Source: Solirubrobacterales bacterium (GTDB lineage: Bacteria > Actinomycetota > Thermoleophilia > Solirubrobacterales > 70-9). From it: 42,109 bases of DNA. Position numbers and translations under genes: made by a program. Shown in pieces: positions 8,314 through 16,160 of this stretch. The notes below the pieces were generated by a model that was not told the DNA's origin, made no database searches, and was given only the letters and a program-made list of their open reading frames with translations. The stretch spans positions 1 to 42,109 of the forward strand of contig JAGQUR010000018.1 of assembly GCA_020438395.1 (NCBI GenBank). The letters are read 5' to 3'. Within the stretch, counting starts at the first letter, position 1, and every line of letters begins with the position of its first letter.

Positions 8314-9157
8314 CGGGAGTCTCCTTTCGGGTCGGGCGTACAAGTCTGGTTTTCGCCGCCGCCAGGAACGCGGCGCTCAGGTAGGCGAGAAGGATGCAGG
8401 CGACGATCGCGGCGCCGGCGGCGACCCGGCCGTGAAAAGACAGGTAGAGGCCGGCAACTCCGGAGAGAACGGCAATACCGGCGCTGAGCAGGATCATCGG
8501 TTTCATCCGGTCGGTCAGCAGCCGGGCGGCTGCGGCCGGACCGACCAGGATTGCCGCCACGAGCAGGTTTCCGAGGCCCTGAACCCCGACCAGCACAGTC
8601 ACCGCGACGAGGATGAGCAGCAGGCCCTGGATCAGGCCCGGCGAAGGACCGCCCGCGCGGCCGGCGTCACCGTCGAACCCGACGGCCAGCAACCGGTCGT
8701 GCCCGAACCAGAGAGCGGCCAGGACCGTGGCGCCGAGCAGGGCGGTCACGAGGAGTTGCCCCTCGGTGATTCCGAGCGGATCGCCGAAGAGGAGGGCCTG
8801 AATGCCCGGGGGACTGTCGGGCGAAAGCGCCAGCAGCACCCCGAGCCCGAAGAGCGAGGTGACCACGACGGCGATCGCCGTGTCGGCCGCGTCGGCGGAG
8901 AGCCGGCCGACGACCGCGATCAGCAGTCCGGCGATGATGATGCCGGTGGCGCCGCCGAGCATGAGCGGCAGCCCCAGCAGGGCGGCTCCGACCAGGCCGG
9001 GAAACATGCCGTGAGCGAGCGATTCGGCGCTGTAGGAGATGCGGTAGAGGACCACCCAGCAGCCGATCGCGCCGCTGGTCACGCCGAGCAGGGCGATCTC
9101 GATCAGGGCGCGAACCGTGAACCCGTGGGTGAGGGGGTCGACCAGCCAGTCGATCAT
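8288..9157 (-). CDS. znuB: metal (zinc) ABC transporter permease
   Basis: A 289-residue integral membrane protein of the ABC-3 (ZnuB/MntB/TroC) permease family with about eight hydrophobic helices. The N-terminal GAIGCWVVLYRISYSAESLAHGMFPGLVGAAL region matches the conserved start of the family (motif seen as SAESLAHGMFPG). It forms the membrane channel with the ATPase gene, which it overlaps by 4 bases (ATGA). The operon also encodes a second permease domain fused to the binding protein, so this one may form a heterodimer with it or a separate transporter. Its 3' end overlaps the zur start region. Confidence 0.9.
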   Translation of the reverse strand: MIDWLVDPLTHGFTVRALIEIALLGVTSGAIGCWVVLYRISYSAESLAHGMFPGLVGAALLGLPLMLGGATGIIIAGLLIAVVGRLSADAADTAIAVVVTSLFGLGVLLALSPDSPPGIQALLFGDPLGITEGQLLVTALLGATVLAALWFGHDRLLAVGFDGDAGRAGGPSPGLIQGLLLILVAVTVLVGVQGLGNLLVAAILVGPAAAARLLTDRMKPMILLSAGIAVLSGVAGLYLSFHGRVAAGAAIVACILLAYLSAAFLAAAKTRLVRPTRKETPDEPVTQLV

Positions 9158-9927
9158 TGCCCTGCTCCTTCGTGGCCCTCATCGTGATGGTGATGGTGCG
9201 CGGGGAGCACACCGAGCTCGGGCTGGCCGGGGATCTCAACGATGTGGCCGCCGTAGGTGGCTTCCAGCACCGGCTTGCTGATCGCGACCGCCGGGTCTCC
9301 GAAGGAGATCTGTTCGCCGTTCAGGCAGAGCACCAGGTCCCAGCGTTCGGCCTGCTCGACCTCATGCGTGGCGATCATGACCGTGCGGCCTTTGACAGCG
9401 AGACTGTCGATCAGCTCTTCGAGCCGCTGTTCATTGGTCGTATCCAGGCCCGTGAAGGGCTCGTCCATCAGCAGCAGTTCGGCGTCGGCGGTGAGCGCGC
9501 GGGCGATCAGGACGCGCTGGCGCTGGCCGCCGGAAAGATCTCCGAAGGTGCTGTCGGCGAGTTCGGCCAGACCCACCTCGGCCAGTGCCTCCCGGGCCCG
9601 ACGCCTTTCTGCCCGGCCCGGACGCTTCCACCAGGGCAGCCTCGCCAGCGAACCCATGGTGGCCACGTCAAGCGCGGAGACGGGGTAATCGAGCCGGGAC
9701 CGGTCGGTCTGGGCCACCGTGGCGGTGGTGGCATTGACCTCCAGATGGCCGGAAAGCGGCTCGATCTCGCCCGTCAGGGCCCGGAAGAGGGTGGTCTTGC
9801 CACCGCCATTTGGGCCGAGGATCCCGACCCGCGAGCCCGTCGGAACCTGGAATTCCAGCCCGCGCAGAACCGCCCTGCCGGCGTAGCCGAGGGACATGTG
9901 GGCTGCTGCGATCGCCGGCTCAGCCAT
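9154..9927 (-). CDS. znuC: metal (zinc) ABC transporter ATP-binding protein
   Basis: A 257-residue ABC ATPase that powers metal import. It has Walker A GPNGGGKT (38-45), the signature LSGGQRQR (131-138), Walker B LLLMDEP (151-157) and the H-loop in MIATHEVEQA. The C-terminal tail is His-rich (HHHHHDEGH), as in several zinc/nickel ATPases, and may sense or buffer the metal. It overlaps the upstream fusion gene by 8 bases and the downstream permease by 4, so the operon is tightly coupled. Confidence 0.93.
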   Translation of the reverse strand: MAEPAIAAAHMSLGYAGRAVLRGLEFQVPTGSRVGILGPNGGGKTTLFRALTGEIEPLSGHLEVNATTATVAQTDRSRLDYPVSALDVATMGSLARLPWWKRPGRAERRRAREALAEVGLAELADSTFGDLSGGQRQRVLIARALTADAELLLMDEPFTGLDTTNEQRLEELIDSLAVKGRTVMIATHEVEQAERWDLVLCLNGEQISFGDPAVAISKPVLEATYGGHIVEIPGQPELGVLPAHHHHHDEGHEGAGQ

Positions 9928-11716
9928 CCTGGCCTCCGAAACAGGTCACCTTCCCGCCGGACATCCCGGCCACGACCGCGTTCACATTGGACTTCATCGA
10001 CCCGAGCCAGGTCTCGCCGTCGGACCCGGCCGGACCGAGGGTGTCGCCGTAGAGCGAGTACTCGGTGGTCGCCCCGGTGTCCTTCGCCAGGGCCTCGGAG
10101 AGGGCGGGGGAGACCGACTCCTCGGGGAAGATGGCCTTCACGTTCTCGCGGCGGATCGTCGCTTCCAGATCCGCGAGGTCGCCGGCCGAAGGCTGTGCCT
10201 CGGTGGTCAGGGCGGGGATCACGGTCCCGACCGTCTCGATCCCGAAGCGGTTCGTGAAATAGGCGAAGGCGTCGTGATCGGTGACGATCTTCCGGTCGCC
10301 AGCCGGGACCCGACGGACGCAGGACTTCGTCTGCCGGGTCAGGTTCCGGATCTGGTTGTCGAAGCGGCGCAGACGACCCTGGTAATAGGCGGAAGCGGCG
10401 GGATTCGCATCGGAGAGAGTCGATTCGATTCTGGCCGCTGCGAAGCGGACGTTGACGGGGTCCTGCCACCAGTGGGGGTCGAACTCTTCGCCCCCGGCTT
10501 CGTGGCCCTCGTCTTCGTGAGCTTCGCCTTCGTGGTCGTGTTCCTCTTCGCCAAAGAGCCGGACCGGCAGGTGGGTGCTCAGATCGACCACTTCGGCATC
10601 GGAGCCGCTGTCCTTGATCAGGTCTTCGGTCCAGTCGTCGAGGTGACCACCACTGCGGAAGATGATGTCGGCATCGGCCACGGCCTGGACATCGGAGGGC
10701 CGGGGCTCGTACTCATGCGGATCGGTGTTGGGTTTGAGAATGGTGGAGAGGTCGACTTGGTCGCCGCCGATCTCGGCCACGAAATCGCCGACCTGGGTGG
10801 TGGTCGCGACCACCTTCGGTCCGTCCCCACCGGAGCTCTGGCTGCCGCAGCCCGCTCCGAAGCCGGCCAGGGCGAGCAACGCTGCCGCGACCGCAGCGGC
10901 CCGCCACATTCCCCTTCGGGAAATTGTCCGGGCGCCGAGGGCAAGGGCGAATGCGGCCCCGCTGGTCACGGCGATCGTCGCGCCGGGAGGAGCGTTGGTC
11001 TGGACGGAAAGCCAGAGCCCGAAAACTCCTTCAGCTGCGACCAGGAGGGTCGCGGCGGTCAGGAGGGTGGAGAGCCGCGCCGTGAATAGCCGGGCGGTGG
11101 CTGCCGGCACGACGATCAGGGTGGAAACCAGGAGAGCACCCACCGCACTCAGGGTGGCCACCACGGTCGCTGCGACCACGGTCAAGAGGGCAGCGTCGAA
11201 CAGGGCCGAGTCCGAGCGGAGCGCTCTCGAGGCGCCTTCGTCGAATCCCCTGGCGAGCCAGTGCTGGCCGACGAAGAACGAGGCGACCACCGCCAGTCCG
11301 GCGACGACGGCCGCCAGCCAGAGGTCTCCCGAACCGATCGCCAGCAGCGAGCCGAACAGCAGGGTATCCACGTTGGCCCCCGAGTTGAAGACGTCACTTG
11401 CGAGGATCACGCCGCCGGCCAGACATGCAGCCAGGGCCAGCGCAGTGACGCTGTCGGCGCCGGTCCGGCGGGACCGGGCAATCGCCACGGTGAGCAGGGT
11501 GAACAGGGCGGCGGCTCCGAATGCGCCGAGCGCCGCCGCGAAACCGAGCCCGTCGGCAAGGACCAGTCCGGGGAAGGTCGCGGTGCCGACCGCATGCGAA
11601 TGAAACGCGAGGCCGCGCAGCACGACCCACGAGCCGATCAGGCCACAGGGGATGGCGAGAAGGAGGATTTCGGCCAGGCCCCGCTGGAAAAAGGGGAGTG
11701 AGAACGCTTCGAACAA
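9920..11716 (-). CDS. fusion of metal ABC permease and zinc-binding lipoprotein-like protein
   Basis: One continuous 598-residue frame joins two transporter parts. Residues about 1-265 are an ABC-3 permease (LRGLAFHSHAVGTATFPG near the N-terminus, about eight helices). From about 270 it is a ZnuA-like solute-binding protein with its own hydrophobic segment and a lipobox ending GFGAGC (Cys290). The metal site is visible as DPHEYEP (His334), a His/Glu-rich loop (about 390-415), DPHWWQDP and VTDHDAF. The TTG start at 11716 is chosen because GGAG lies just upstream and the protein then begins MFEAFSLPFFQRGL, typical for the family; the frame extends to 11809 but that part runs through the operators. 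An internal ATG at 10909 with AAGGGG close upstream could also yield the lipoprotein separately. Confidence 0.88.
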   Translation of the reverse strand: MFEAFSLPFFQRGLAEILLLAIPCGLIGSWVVLRGLAFHSHAVGTATFPGLVLADGLGFAAALGAFGAAALFTLLTVAIARSRRTGADSVTALALAACLAGGVILASDVFNSGANVDTLLFGSLLAIGSGDLWLAAVVAGLAVVASFFVGQHWLARGFDEGASRALRSDSALFDAALLTVVAATVVATLSAVGALLVSTLIVVPAATARLFTARLSTLLTAATLLVAAEGVFGLWLSVQTNAPPGATIAVTSGAAFALALGARTISRRGMWRAAAVAAALLALAGFGAGCGSQSSGGDGPKVVATTTQVGDFVAEIGGDQVDLSTILKPNTDPHEYEPRPSDVQAVADADIIFRSGGHLDDWTEDLIKDSGSDAEVVDLSTHLPVRLFGEEEHDHEGEAHEDEGHEAGGEEFDPHWWQDPVNVRFAAARIESTLSDANPAASAYYQGRLRRFDNQIRNLTRQTKSCVRRVPAGDRKIVTDHDAFAYFTNRFGIETVGTVIPALTTEAQPSAGDLADLEATIRRENVKAIFPEESVSPALSEALAKDTGATTEYSLYGDTLGPAGSDGETWLGSMKSNVNAVVAGMSGGKVTCFGGQDG

Positions 11717-11751
11717 TTCGGCTCCGGATCGGGTAACTGAAGAATGCAGAG

Positions 11752-11770
11752 AATGAGATTCGTTCTCATT
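11752..11770 (-). promoter_or_regulatory. Zur-type operator, proximal copy
   Basis: AATGAGATTCGTTCTCATT is a perfect palindrome with 7-bp arms around a 5-bp centre (AATGAGA-N5-TCTCATT). It resembles a Fur-superfamily box and lies between the likely -10 element and the start codon of the zinc-uptake operon. It shares the TGAGA-N5-TCTCA core with a second copy 40 bp upstream. Confidence 0.75.
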
Positions 11771-11778
11771 ACTACCGG

Positions 11779-11809
11779 AGCATACAGAATTACTGAGAAC
11801 AAGTCTCAA
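11779..11809 (-). promoter_or_regulatory. candidate promoter of the zinc-uptake operon
   Basis: On the minus strand TTGAGA (11809-11804) and TATGCT (11784-11779) are spaced by 19 bp, slightly long for -35/-10. The -35 hexamer falls inside the distal operator and the -10 lies just upstream of the proximal one, so a bound repressor would block RNA polymerase at both ends. Confidence 0.5.
11794..11808 (-). promoter_or_regulatory. Zur-type operator, distal copy
   Basis: TGAGAACAAGTCTCA has the same TGAGA-N5-TCTCA core as the proximal copy, with 5-bp perfect arms. Centre-to-centre spacing of the two copies is 40 bp, close to four helical turns, so two dimers could bind the same DNA face. Confidence 0.65.
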
Positions 11810-11883
11810 TAAGGCGGACCAAGCCCTCGGCGGGGCGGAGCCAGGGCCGGATTCCGGCGCCGCTCAGCCGGCGGGGAGGCGGA

Positions 11884-13119
11884 TCAGCTGTAGCGGTCCC
11901 AGGCCTTGAGGGAAGGAGTGGGATTGAGGAAGGTGCCGCCCTGGTACCAGCCGGGGCCGGACCAGATCTCGAAATGGAGGTGACAGGCGGTGCTTGAACC
12001 AGTGGTGCCGACCCGGCCGATCAACTGGCCGGTCTTCACCCTGGTGCCGACCTTCAGCGGCGAGCGGGCCGGCATATGCATGTAGGCGTGGCTCTTGCCG
12101 CCGGTGCCGGTCGTGTTGATCACGATGTAGTTGCCGGCCCCACCCGCCTGGTAGTCGTTGTAGTAGACGACGCCGGCCCGGGCAGCCCGGAGCGGGGTGC
12201 CGCACTTGGCCATGACGTCCTGGCCCTGATGGGTGTGTCCCGACCTGGCGGCGCCGATGCCGTCCCCGTAGGTGTGGGGGCCGCGCACCGGGAACATGAA
12301 TCCGTACATGCGGAATCCGAAGGGATCGGCGGCATTCCCGCGACGGGTCTTGGCGGCCCGGGCGGCCTTCAGGCGCTGGCGCTTCAACCGGGTCGAGAGT
12401 GAGGCCGCGGTGCCGTCTGCGCTCCGGACCACGAAGCGGTAGGCGCCATTGGGGGCGGTTCGGCGCTTGGCGACGAGGCCGCTCCAGCCGACCTTCTGGG
12501 TCGATCCGGTGACGACGTTGTTGAGGAACCGGCTGCTGATCACGTCACCGCTCGAGTTCACGATGTCCACCCGCAGGTTGACCCTGGGCGTGGAACCGTT
12601 GACCACGAAATTGAGTACCGGCCTGCGGAGGCCGTACTGGTAAGCCTTGCGGGGAGCGGTGCTGGCGTCGGTGAGGGTGAGCTTCCCGGTCCGGGAGAAC
12701 GCCTTGTCGCCCACGGTCAGGACCTGGCTCGAGGGATCGGAAACAGAGTTCGTGTTGGAGACGACCCGGACCCGGCCGGAGGTCGCGCCTTTGGGCACCG
12801 TCGCCTCGACCCTGGTCCGCGTGGTCAGGTCCGGCTTCACCCGGATGTTCGTCTTTCCGCCGCGGAAGGCGACGTATGCGACCGAATCCATGTTTGACCC
12901 GGTGATCTGTACCGAGCCACCGATCGCGACTTCGCGCACCTTCGTGCAGCCGGTCAGGCAGATCACGTCGGAGATCTTCGGGGTCTCGGGAATGACCAGT
13001 CCGCCGCCTGTGCCGATCGCGCCGCTGGCCGTGCCCGAGCCGATCACGGCCGGAACCAGGCAGGCGAGGACCGCCGCAAAGGCGGTAAGTGAGAGGGGCT
13101 TTGATCGTCTCGTCTTCAA
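11884..13119 (-). CDS. secreted M23 family metallopeptidase
   Basis: A 411-residue exported peptidoglycan endopeptidase. In order it has a signal peptide (about 1-33), an IPT/TIG-like beta-sandwich (about 45-137), a FlgD-like Ig domain (about 160-245), a basic linker (245-262) and a LytM/M23 zinc peptidase domain (about 270-400). Zinc and catalytic residues are visible as HTHQGQD (His297, Asp301) and HLHFE (His380, His382), with HAYMH (344-348) between. The start is TTG at 13119; the charged KTRRSK n-region follows directly. The 5' leader is a cyclic-di-AMP riboswitch, consistent with the known link of that ligand to wall hydrolases in Actinobacteria. Confidence 0.9.
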   Translation of the reverse strand: MKTRRSKPLSLTAFAAVLACLVPAVIGSGTASGAIGTGGGLVIPETPKISDVICLTGCTKVREVAIGGSVQITGSNMDSVAYVAFRGGKTNIRVKPDLTTRTRVEATVPKGATSGRVRVVSNTNSVSDPSSQVLTVGDKAFSRTGKLTLTDASTAPRKAYQYGLRRPVLNFVVNGSTPRVNLRVDIVNSSGDVISSRFLNNVVTGSTQKVGWSGLVAKRRTAPNGAYRFVVRSADGTAASLSTRLKRQRLKAARAAKTRRGNAADPFGFRMYGFMFPVRGPHTYGDGIGAARSGHTHQGQDVMAKCGTPLRAARAGVVYYNDYQAGGAGNYIVINTTGTGGKSHAYMHMPARSPLKVGTRVKTGQLIGRVGTTGSSTACHLHFEIWSGPGWYQGGTFLNPTPSLKAWDRYS

Positions 13120-13121
13120 CT

Positions 13122-13268
13122 CTTTCCAGATGCCTGCGGAGTTAGCTGGCGGGCTCGCGCTGAAAGAGTTGCGCTACGGAGCAACGACTGCCTCCGATTC
13201 GCCCCTTGGGGAAAGGCTTCCCCGTTGGTTCCTCCGCCCCTTCCCCGTAAGGAAAGGGTTCGGCTTTT
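13122..13268 (-). ncRNA. ydaO/yuaA-type cyclic-di-AMP riboswitch
   Basis: The transcribed minus strand carries the conserved blocks of this class in order: GCCGAACCC, then GGAGGAACCAACGGGG, then AAGGGGCGAATCGGAGG, a variable hairpin (GTTGC...GCAAC), and GAGCCCGCCAGCTAAC followed by TCCGCAGGCA. Downstream, CTGGAAAGAGTTG (13129-13117) can pair with CAACTCTTTCAG (13171-13160), covering the purine-rich ribosome-binding region and the TTG start of the M23 peptidase gene. In known examples ligand binding lowers expression of wall-lytic enzymes. Boundaries are approximate. Confidence 0.9.
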
Positions 13269-13285
13269 TGACGCGCGTCAGTATA
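13269..13285 (-). promoter_or_regulatory. promoter and palindrome at the riboswitch transcript start
   Basis: A good -10 hexamer TATACT (13285-13280, minus strand) precedes the riboswitch. Directly after it lies the perfect 12-bp palindrome TGACGCGCGTCA (13280-13269), where the transcription start is expected. No clear -35 is present. The palindrome could be an operator. Confidence 0.5.
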
Positions 13286-13376
13286 AGCGGATCGAAAGAT
13301 GTTCGTGCGGCCGCCGGTGAAGACCGGATCACTTGCAGATGACAGCGGTCCGACTGCAGATGTTGGCGGCGTTCCG

Positions 13377-13382
13377 TATGAT
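13377..13382 (+). promoter_or_regulatory. candidate -10 element of the rplM-rpsI operon
   Basis: TATGAT at 13377-13382 is a near-consensus -10 hexamer 48 bases upstream of the rplM ATG; CTGCAG sits at -35 distance with a 17-bp spacer. The leader then contains a GC-rich hairpin at about 13396-13420 (GCGGGTGGCG, loop TAA, CGCCGCCCCGC), which might take part in ribosomal-protein autoregulation. Confidence 0.45.
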
Positions 13383-13430
13383 GCCGTGTCCGCGTGCGGG
13401 TGGCGTAACGCCGCCCCGCGCCCTTTTGCC

Positions 13431-13865
13431 ATGAAGACTCACGTAGCCACCCCCGCCAATCGCCAGAGAGACTGGTATGTCGTCGACGCCGAAGGTCAGA
13501 CCCTCGGCCGCCTCGCGACCCAGCTCGCAGACACGCTGCGCGGCAAGCGCAAGCCCGACTACACGCCGCATATCGATACCGGCGACTTCGTGGTCGTGAT
13601 CAACGCCGAGAAGGTCAAGGTCACTGGCGACAAGCTGAACCAGAAGACCTACTGGCGGCACAGTGGCTACCCGGGCGGCATCAAGTCCCGCACCCTCGCC
13701 GAGATGCTTGAGAAGCAGCCGGAAGAGGTGATCCGCAAGGCGGTCAAGGGAATGATGCCCCGCAACAAGCTCTCCCGGCAGCAGCTGCTGAAGCTGAAGG
13801 TTCACGCCGGTCCCGAGCATCCCCATCAGGCCCAGCAGCCGAAGCCCTTGGAAATCCAGAACTAG
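13431..13865 (+). CDS. rplM: 50S ribosomal protein L13
   Basis: A 144-residue large-subunit protein, full length. Family marks include [20 protein letters not shown], the [14 protein letters not shown] segment, [11 protein letters not shown] and [23 protein letters not shown] 13431 is chosen because the conserved N-terminus [15 protein letters not shown] starts there; the frame stays open upstream but only covers the promoter region. rpsI follows after 11 bases, the usual rplM-rpsI pairing. Confidence 0.98.
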   Translation: MKTHVATPANRQRDWYVVDAEGQTLGRLATQLADTLRGKRKPDYTPHIDTGDFVVVINAEKVKVTGDKLNQKTYWRHSGYPGGIKSRTLAEMLEKQPEEVIRKAVKGMMPRNKLSRQQLLKLKVHAGPEHPHQAQQPKPLEIQN

Positions 13866-13876
13866 AGCCGACGAAC

Positions 13877-14695
13877 TTGAGCGAAGAAGAGAACACCGAA
13901 GACGTGACCCCCGAAGAGACCCCGGAAGCTGCCGCGGAGGAGACCCCGGCAGTCGAGGAAGTGGTCGAAGAGACCGCTGAGGTCGAGGTCGAAGAAACCG
14001 CCGAGGTTGAAGAGGTGGTCGAGGGTGAAGTCGAGGGTGCCGAAGCCGAAGGTGAGGTGGACGTCGAAGAGGCAGCCACCGAAGCCGCCGAGGAAGTCGT
14101 CGCCGAACAGGAGCAGAAGCCGAAGTCGGACCTGCCTCCGGGCGCCGATCTCGAGCCGCTTGCCGAGCCCGAGGTCGAGGTTGAGCTGAGCGCCGAAGAA
14201 CGCGCCGCCCGCGAGGCCGACGAAGAGGAGCGCGCTGCCCGCGAAGCCGCCGAGGCCGAAGACGAGGAAGCCCCGGTCGCCAGGCCGGCCCCCGTCTCGC
14301 TGGCCAAGGATGACCGGTTCATCGCTACAGGCAAGCGCAAGCGCTCGGTCGCCCGCGTGATCATCCTTCCGGGTGACGGCCAGATCAGCATCAACGACCG
14401 CGAGATCGAGGAGTATTTCCCGCGGGCCCGTCACCGCACCGTCGTCAACTCGCCGCTGGTCGCGACCGGCTACGAGTCGAACGTCAACATCAAGATCCGG
14501 GTCCACGGCGGAGGCATCTCCGGCCAGGCCGGAGCGGTCCGTCACGGGATCGCCAGGGCGCTGACCGAGGTCGATCCCGAGCTGCGCCCCGAACTGAAGC
14601 GCCGCGGTTTCCTGACCCGGGACGCACGGGCCAAGGAACGTCGCAAGGCCGGTCTGAAGAAGGCCCGCAAGCGGCCGCAGTTCTCGAAGCGCTAG
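13877..14695 (+). CDS. rpsI: 30S ribosomal protein S9 with long acidic N-terminal extension
   Basis: A 272-residue protein whose C-terminal half (from about residue 146, DDRFIATGKRKRSVARV) is ordinary S9, ending in the basic KKARKRPQFSKR tail that reaches the P-site tRNA. The first ~145 residues are a low-complexity extension dominated by Glu, Ala and Val. Bacterial S9 is about 130 residues, and actinobacterial versions usually carry only a few tens of extra residues. The TTG at 13877 is the first start after rplM and the extension is in frame with no internal stop. A shorter form would need an internal start, and none is well placed with a Shine-Dalgarno sequence near residue 140. Confidence 0.95.
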   Translation: MSEEENTEDVTPEETPEAAAEETPAVEEVVEETAEVEVEETAEVEEVVEGEVEGAEAEGEVDVEEAATEAAEEVVAEQEQKPKSDLPPGADLEPLAEPEVEVELSAEERAAREADEEERAAREAAEAEDEEAPVARPAPVSLAKDDRFIATGKRKRSVARVIILPGDGQISINDREIEEYFPRARHRTVVNSPLVATGYESNVNIKIRVHGGGISGQAGAVRHGIARALTEVDPELRPELKRRGFLTRDARAKERRKAGLKKARKRPQFSKR

Positions 14696-14711
14696 GTCCG
14701 GAAGAGCAGGC

Positions 14712-16043
14712 GTGTCGTCTCCGACCCGCACTCTCTTCGGCACCGACGGAGTACGCGGCCGTGCAGGCGAGGAGCTGACAGCGGAGCTGGCCCTCGCGAT
14801 CGGCCGGGCAGGCACCGAGTCGCTGCGACGCACCAGGGGAGTCAAGCGGCCGCGGGCGCTGATCATCCGCGATACCCGCGAATCGGGACCGATGCTCGAG
14901 GCGGCACTGGCCGCCGGAATCGCAGAGGCAGGCGGAGACGTCTATCTGGCCGGGATTCTCCCGACTCCGGCCGCCGCCCTCGTTTCGCGGCACTACGGAT
15001 TTGATTTCGCGGCGGTCGTCTCGGCTTCTCACAACCCCTTTCAGGACAACGGCATCAAGCTCTTCGGCGGCGACGGTGGGAAGCTCGATGACGAGACCGA
15101 GGCCGGCATTGAAGCCCTGATCCACGAGCCGCCGGCGCCGGCGGAGGAGCCCGGCCGGATCCATGAGCTGAACGGGGCCGAGCAGGACTACCTCCGGTCC
15201 CTGGAGAGCCACTTCCGGCTGGATCTCAAGGGCCTCAGGGTCACGCTTGATTGCGCCAATGGTGCCACCTACCGGGTGGCCGGCGAGATCTTCACCCGGC
15301 TCGGCGCGGAGGTCGACCTTCTCGCAGTGGAGCCCGACGGCCGAAACATCAACGAGGGATGTGGCTCCACCGACCTCGGGCTCCTTGCCGAGAGAGTCGC
15401 CTCCTCCGACGCACAGATCGGTTTCGCCTTCGACGGCGACGGAGACCGGGTTCTGGCGGTGGACGGGTCGGGAAGGACGATCGACGGCGACGAGATCATC
15501 AGCCTGATCGCTGCGGCGCGTTTCGCGGCAGGTGGCCTCGGCGGCGGAGTGGCGGTTACGGTGATGAGCAACTACGGCTTCCACAAGGCGATGAAGGAGG
15601 CCGGGGTGGAAGTCGAGGTCACCAGCGTCGGTGACCGGTACGTCCTGGAGGCCCTGCGGGAGAAAGGCTGGACGCTGGGCGGCGAGCAATCCGGCCACAT
15701 CATCTCCACCGACTACGCCCCGACCGGAGACGGAATAGCCGCCGCCCTGATGCTGCTCGCAGCTCTCGACGGGCGGGACCTGGCCGGGGCTCTGGTGATG
15801 GAGAAGCTTCCCCAGGTCCTGGTCAATGTGGAAGTGGCCGACCGCGAGGCGATCGCCGGTGCCGGATCGGTCTGGGCCGAGGTTGACCGCCTCAACTCGG
15901 AGCTCGAGGGGCAGGGACGGGTCCTGCTCCGGCCCTCAGGTACCGAACCGCTGGTCAGGGTCATGGCCGAGGCGCCGAGCCAGGAACGCGCGCAGGAGAT
16001 CTGCGATTCACTCGCAGGCCTGGTCCGCAGCGAACTCGGCTGA
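14712..16043 (+). CDS. glmM: phosphoglucosamine mutase
   Basis: Interconverts glucosamine 6-phosphate and glucosamine 1-phosphate on the route to UDP-GlcNAc. The 443-residue product has LFGTDGVRG at the N-terminus, the phosphoserine loop VSASHNP (Ser106), the metal loop FDGDGDR, the sugar loop GEQSGHI and the phosphate-binding RPSGTEPLVRVM near the C-terminus. The start is GTG at 14712, 16 bases after rpsI. The order rplM-rpsI-glmM-glmS is common in Actinobacteria. Confidence 0.97.
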   Translation: MSSPTRTLFGTDGVRGRAGEELTAELALAIGRAGTESLRRTRGVKRPRALIIRDTRESGPMLEAALAAGIAEAGGDVYLAGILPTPAAALVSRHYGFDFAAVVSASHNPFQDNGIKLFGGDGGKLDDETEAGIEALIHEPPAPAEEPGRIHELNGAEQDYLRSLESHFRLDLKGLRVTLDCANGATYRVAGEIFTRLGAEVDLLAVEPDGRNINEGCGSTDLGLLAERVASSDAQIGFAFDGDGDRVLAVDGSGRTIDGDEIISLIAAARFAAGGLGGGVAVTVMSNYGFHKAMKEAGVEVEVTSVGDRYVLEALREKGWTLGGEQSGHIISTDYAPTGDGIAAALMLLAALDGRDLAGALVMEKLPQVLVNVEVADREAIAGAGSVWAEVDRLNSELEGQGRVLLRPSGTEPLVRVMAEAPSQERAQEICDSLAGLVRSELG

Positions 16044-16145
16044 GCGGCCCGGTTCGGCGTCCTTGAGCGGCCCGGGCCGGCGTCCGGTGGCCGGGCGATA
16101 TTTCGCTCTGTGATGCCCGTCGCATGCCTGGTCGCCCGGCCCAAG

Positions 16146-16151
16146 TAGCCT
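16146..16151 (+). promoter_or_regulatory. -10 element for a probable leaderless glmS transcript
   Basis: TAGCCT lies 9 bases before the glmS ATG with no Shine-Dalgarno sequence in between. Transcription would start at or just before the ATG. The same hexamer and spacing occur before infA. Confidence 0.5.
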
Positions 16152-16160
16152 GTAGCGCTC

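Noticed and set aside
8147..9187. A 346-codon open frame on the + strand
   Set aside because: It runs antisense to the zinc permease and zur; the product is hydrophilic repeats of Gln/Asp/Gly without any recognisable motif.
9920..11716. Two separate adjacent genes for permease and binding protein
   Set aside because: There is no stop codon between the domains in this sequence. The split is kept only as a possible sequencing artefact or internal start.
16044..16160. glmS ribozyme ahead of glmS
   Set aside because: The 117-base gap is too short and lacks the conserved core; actinobacterial glmS genes do not usually have one.
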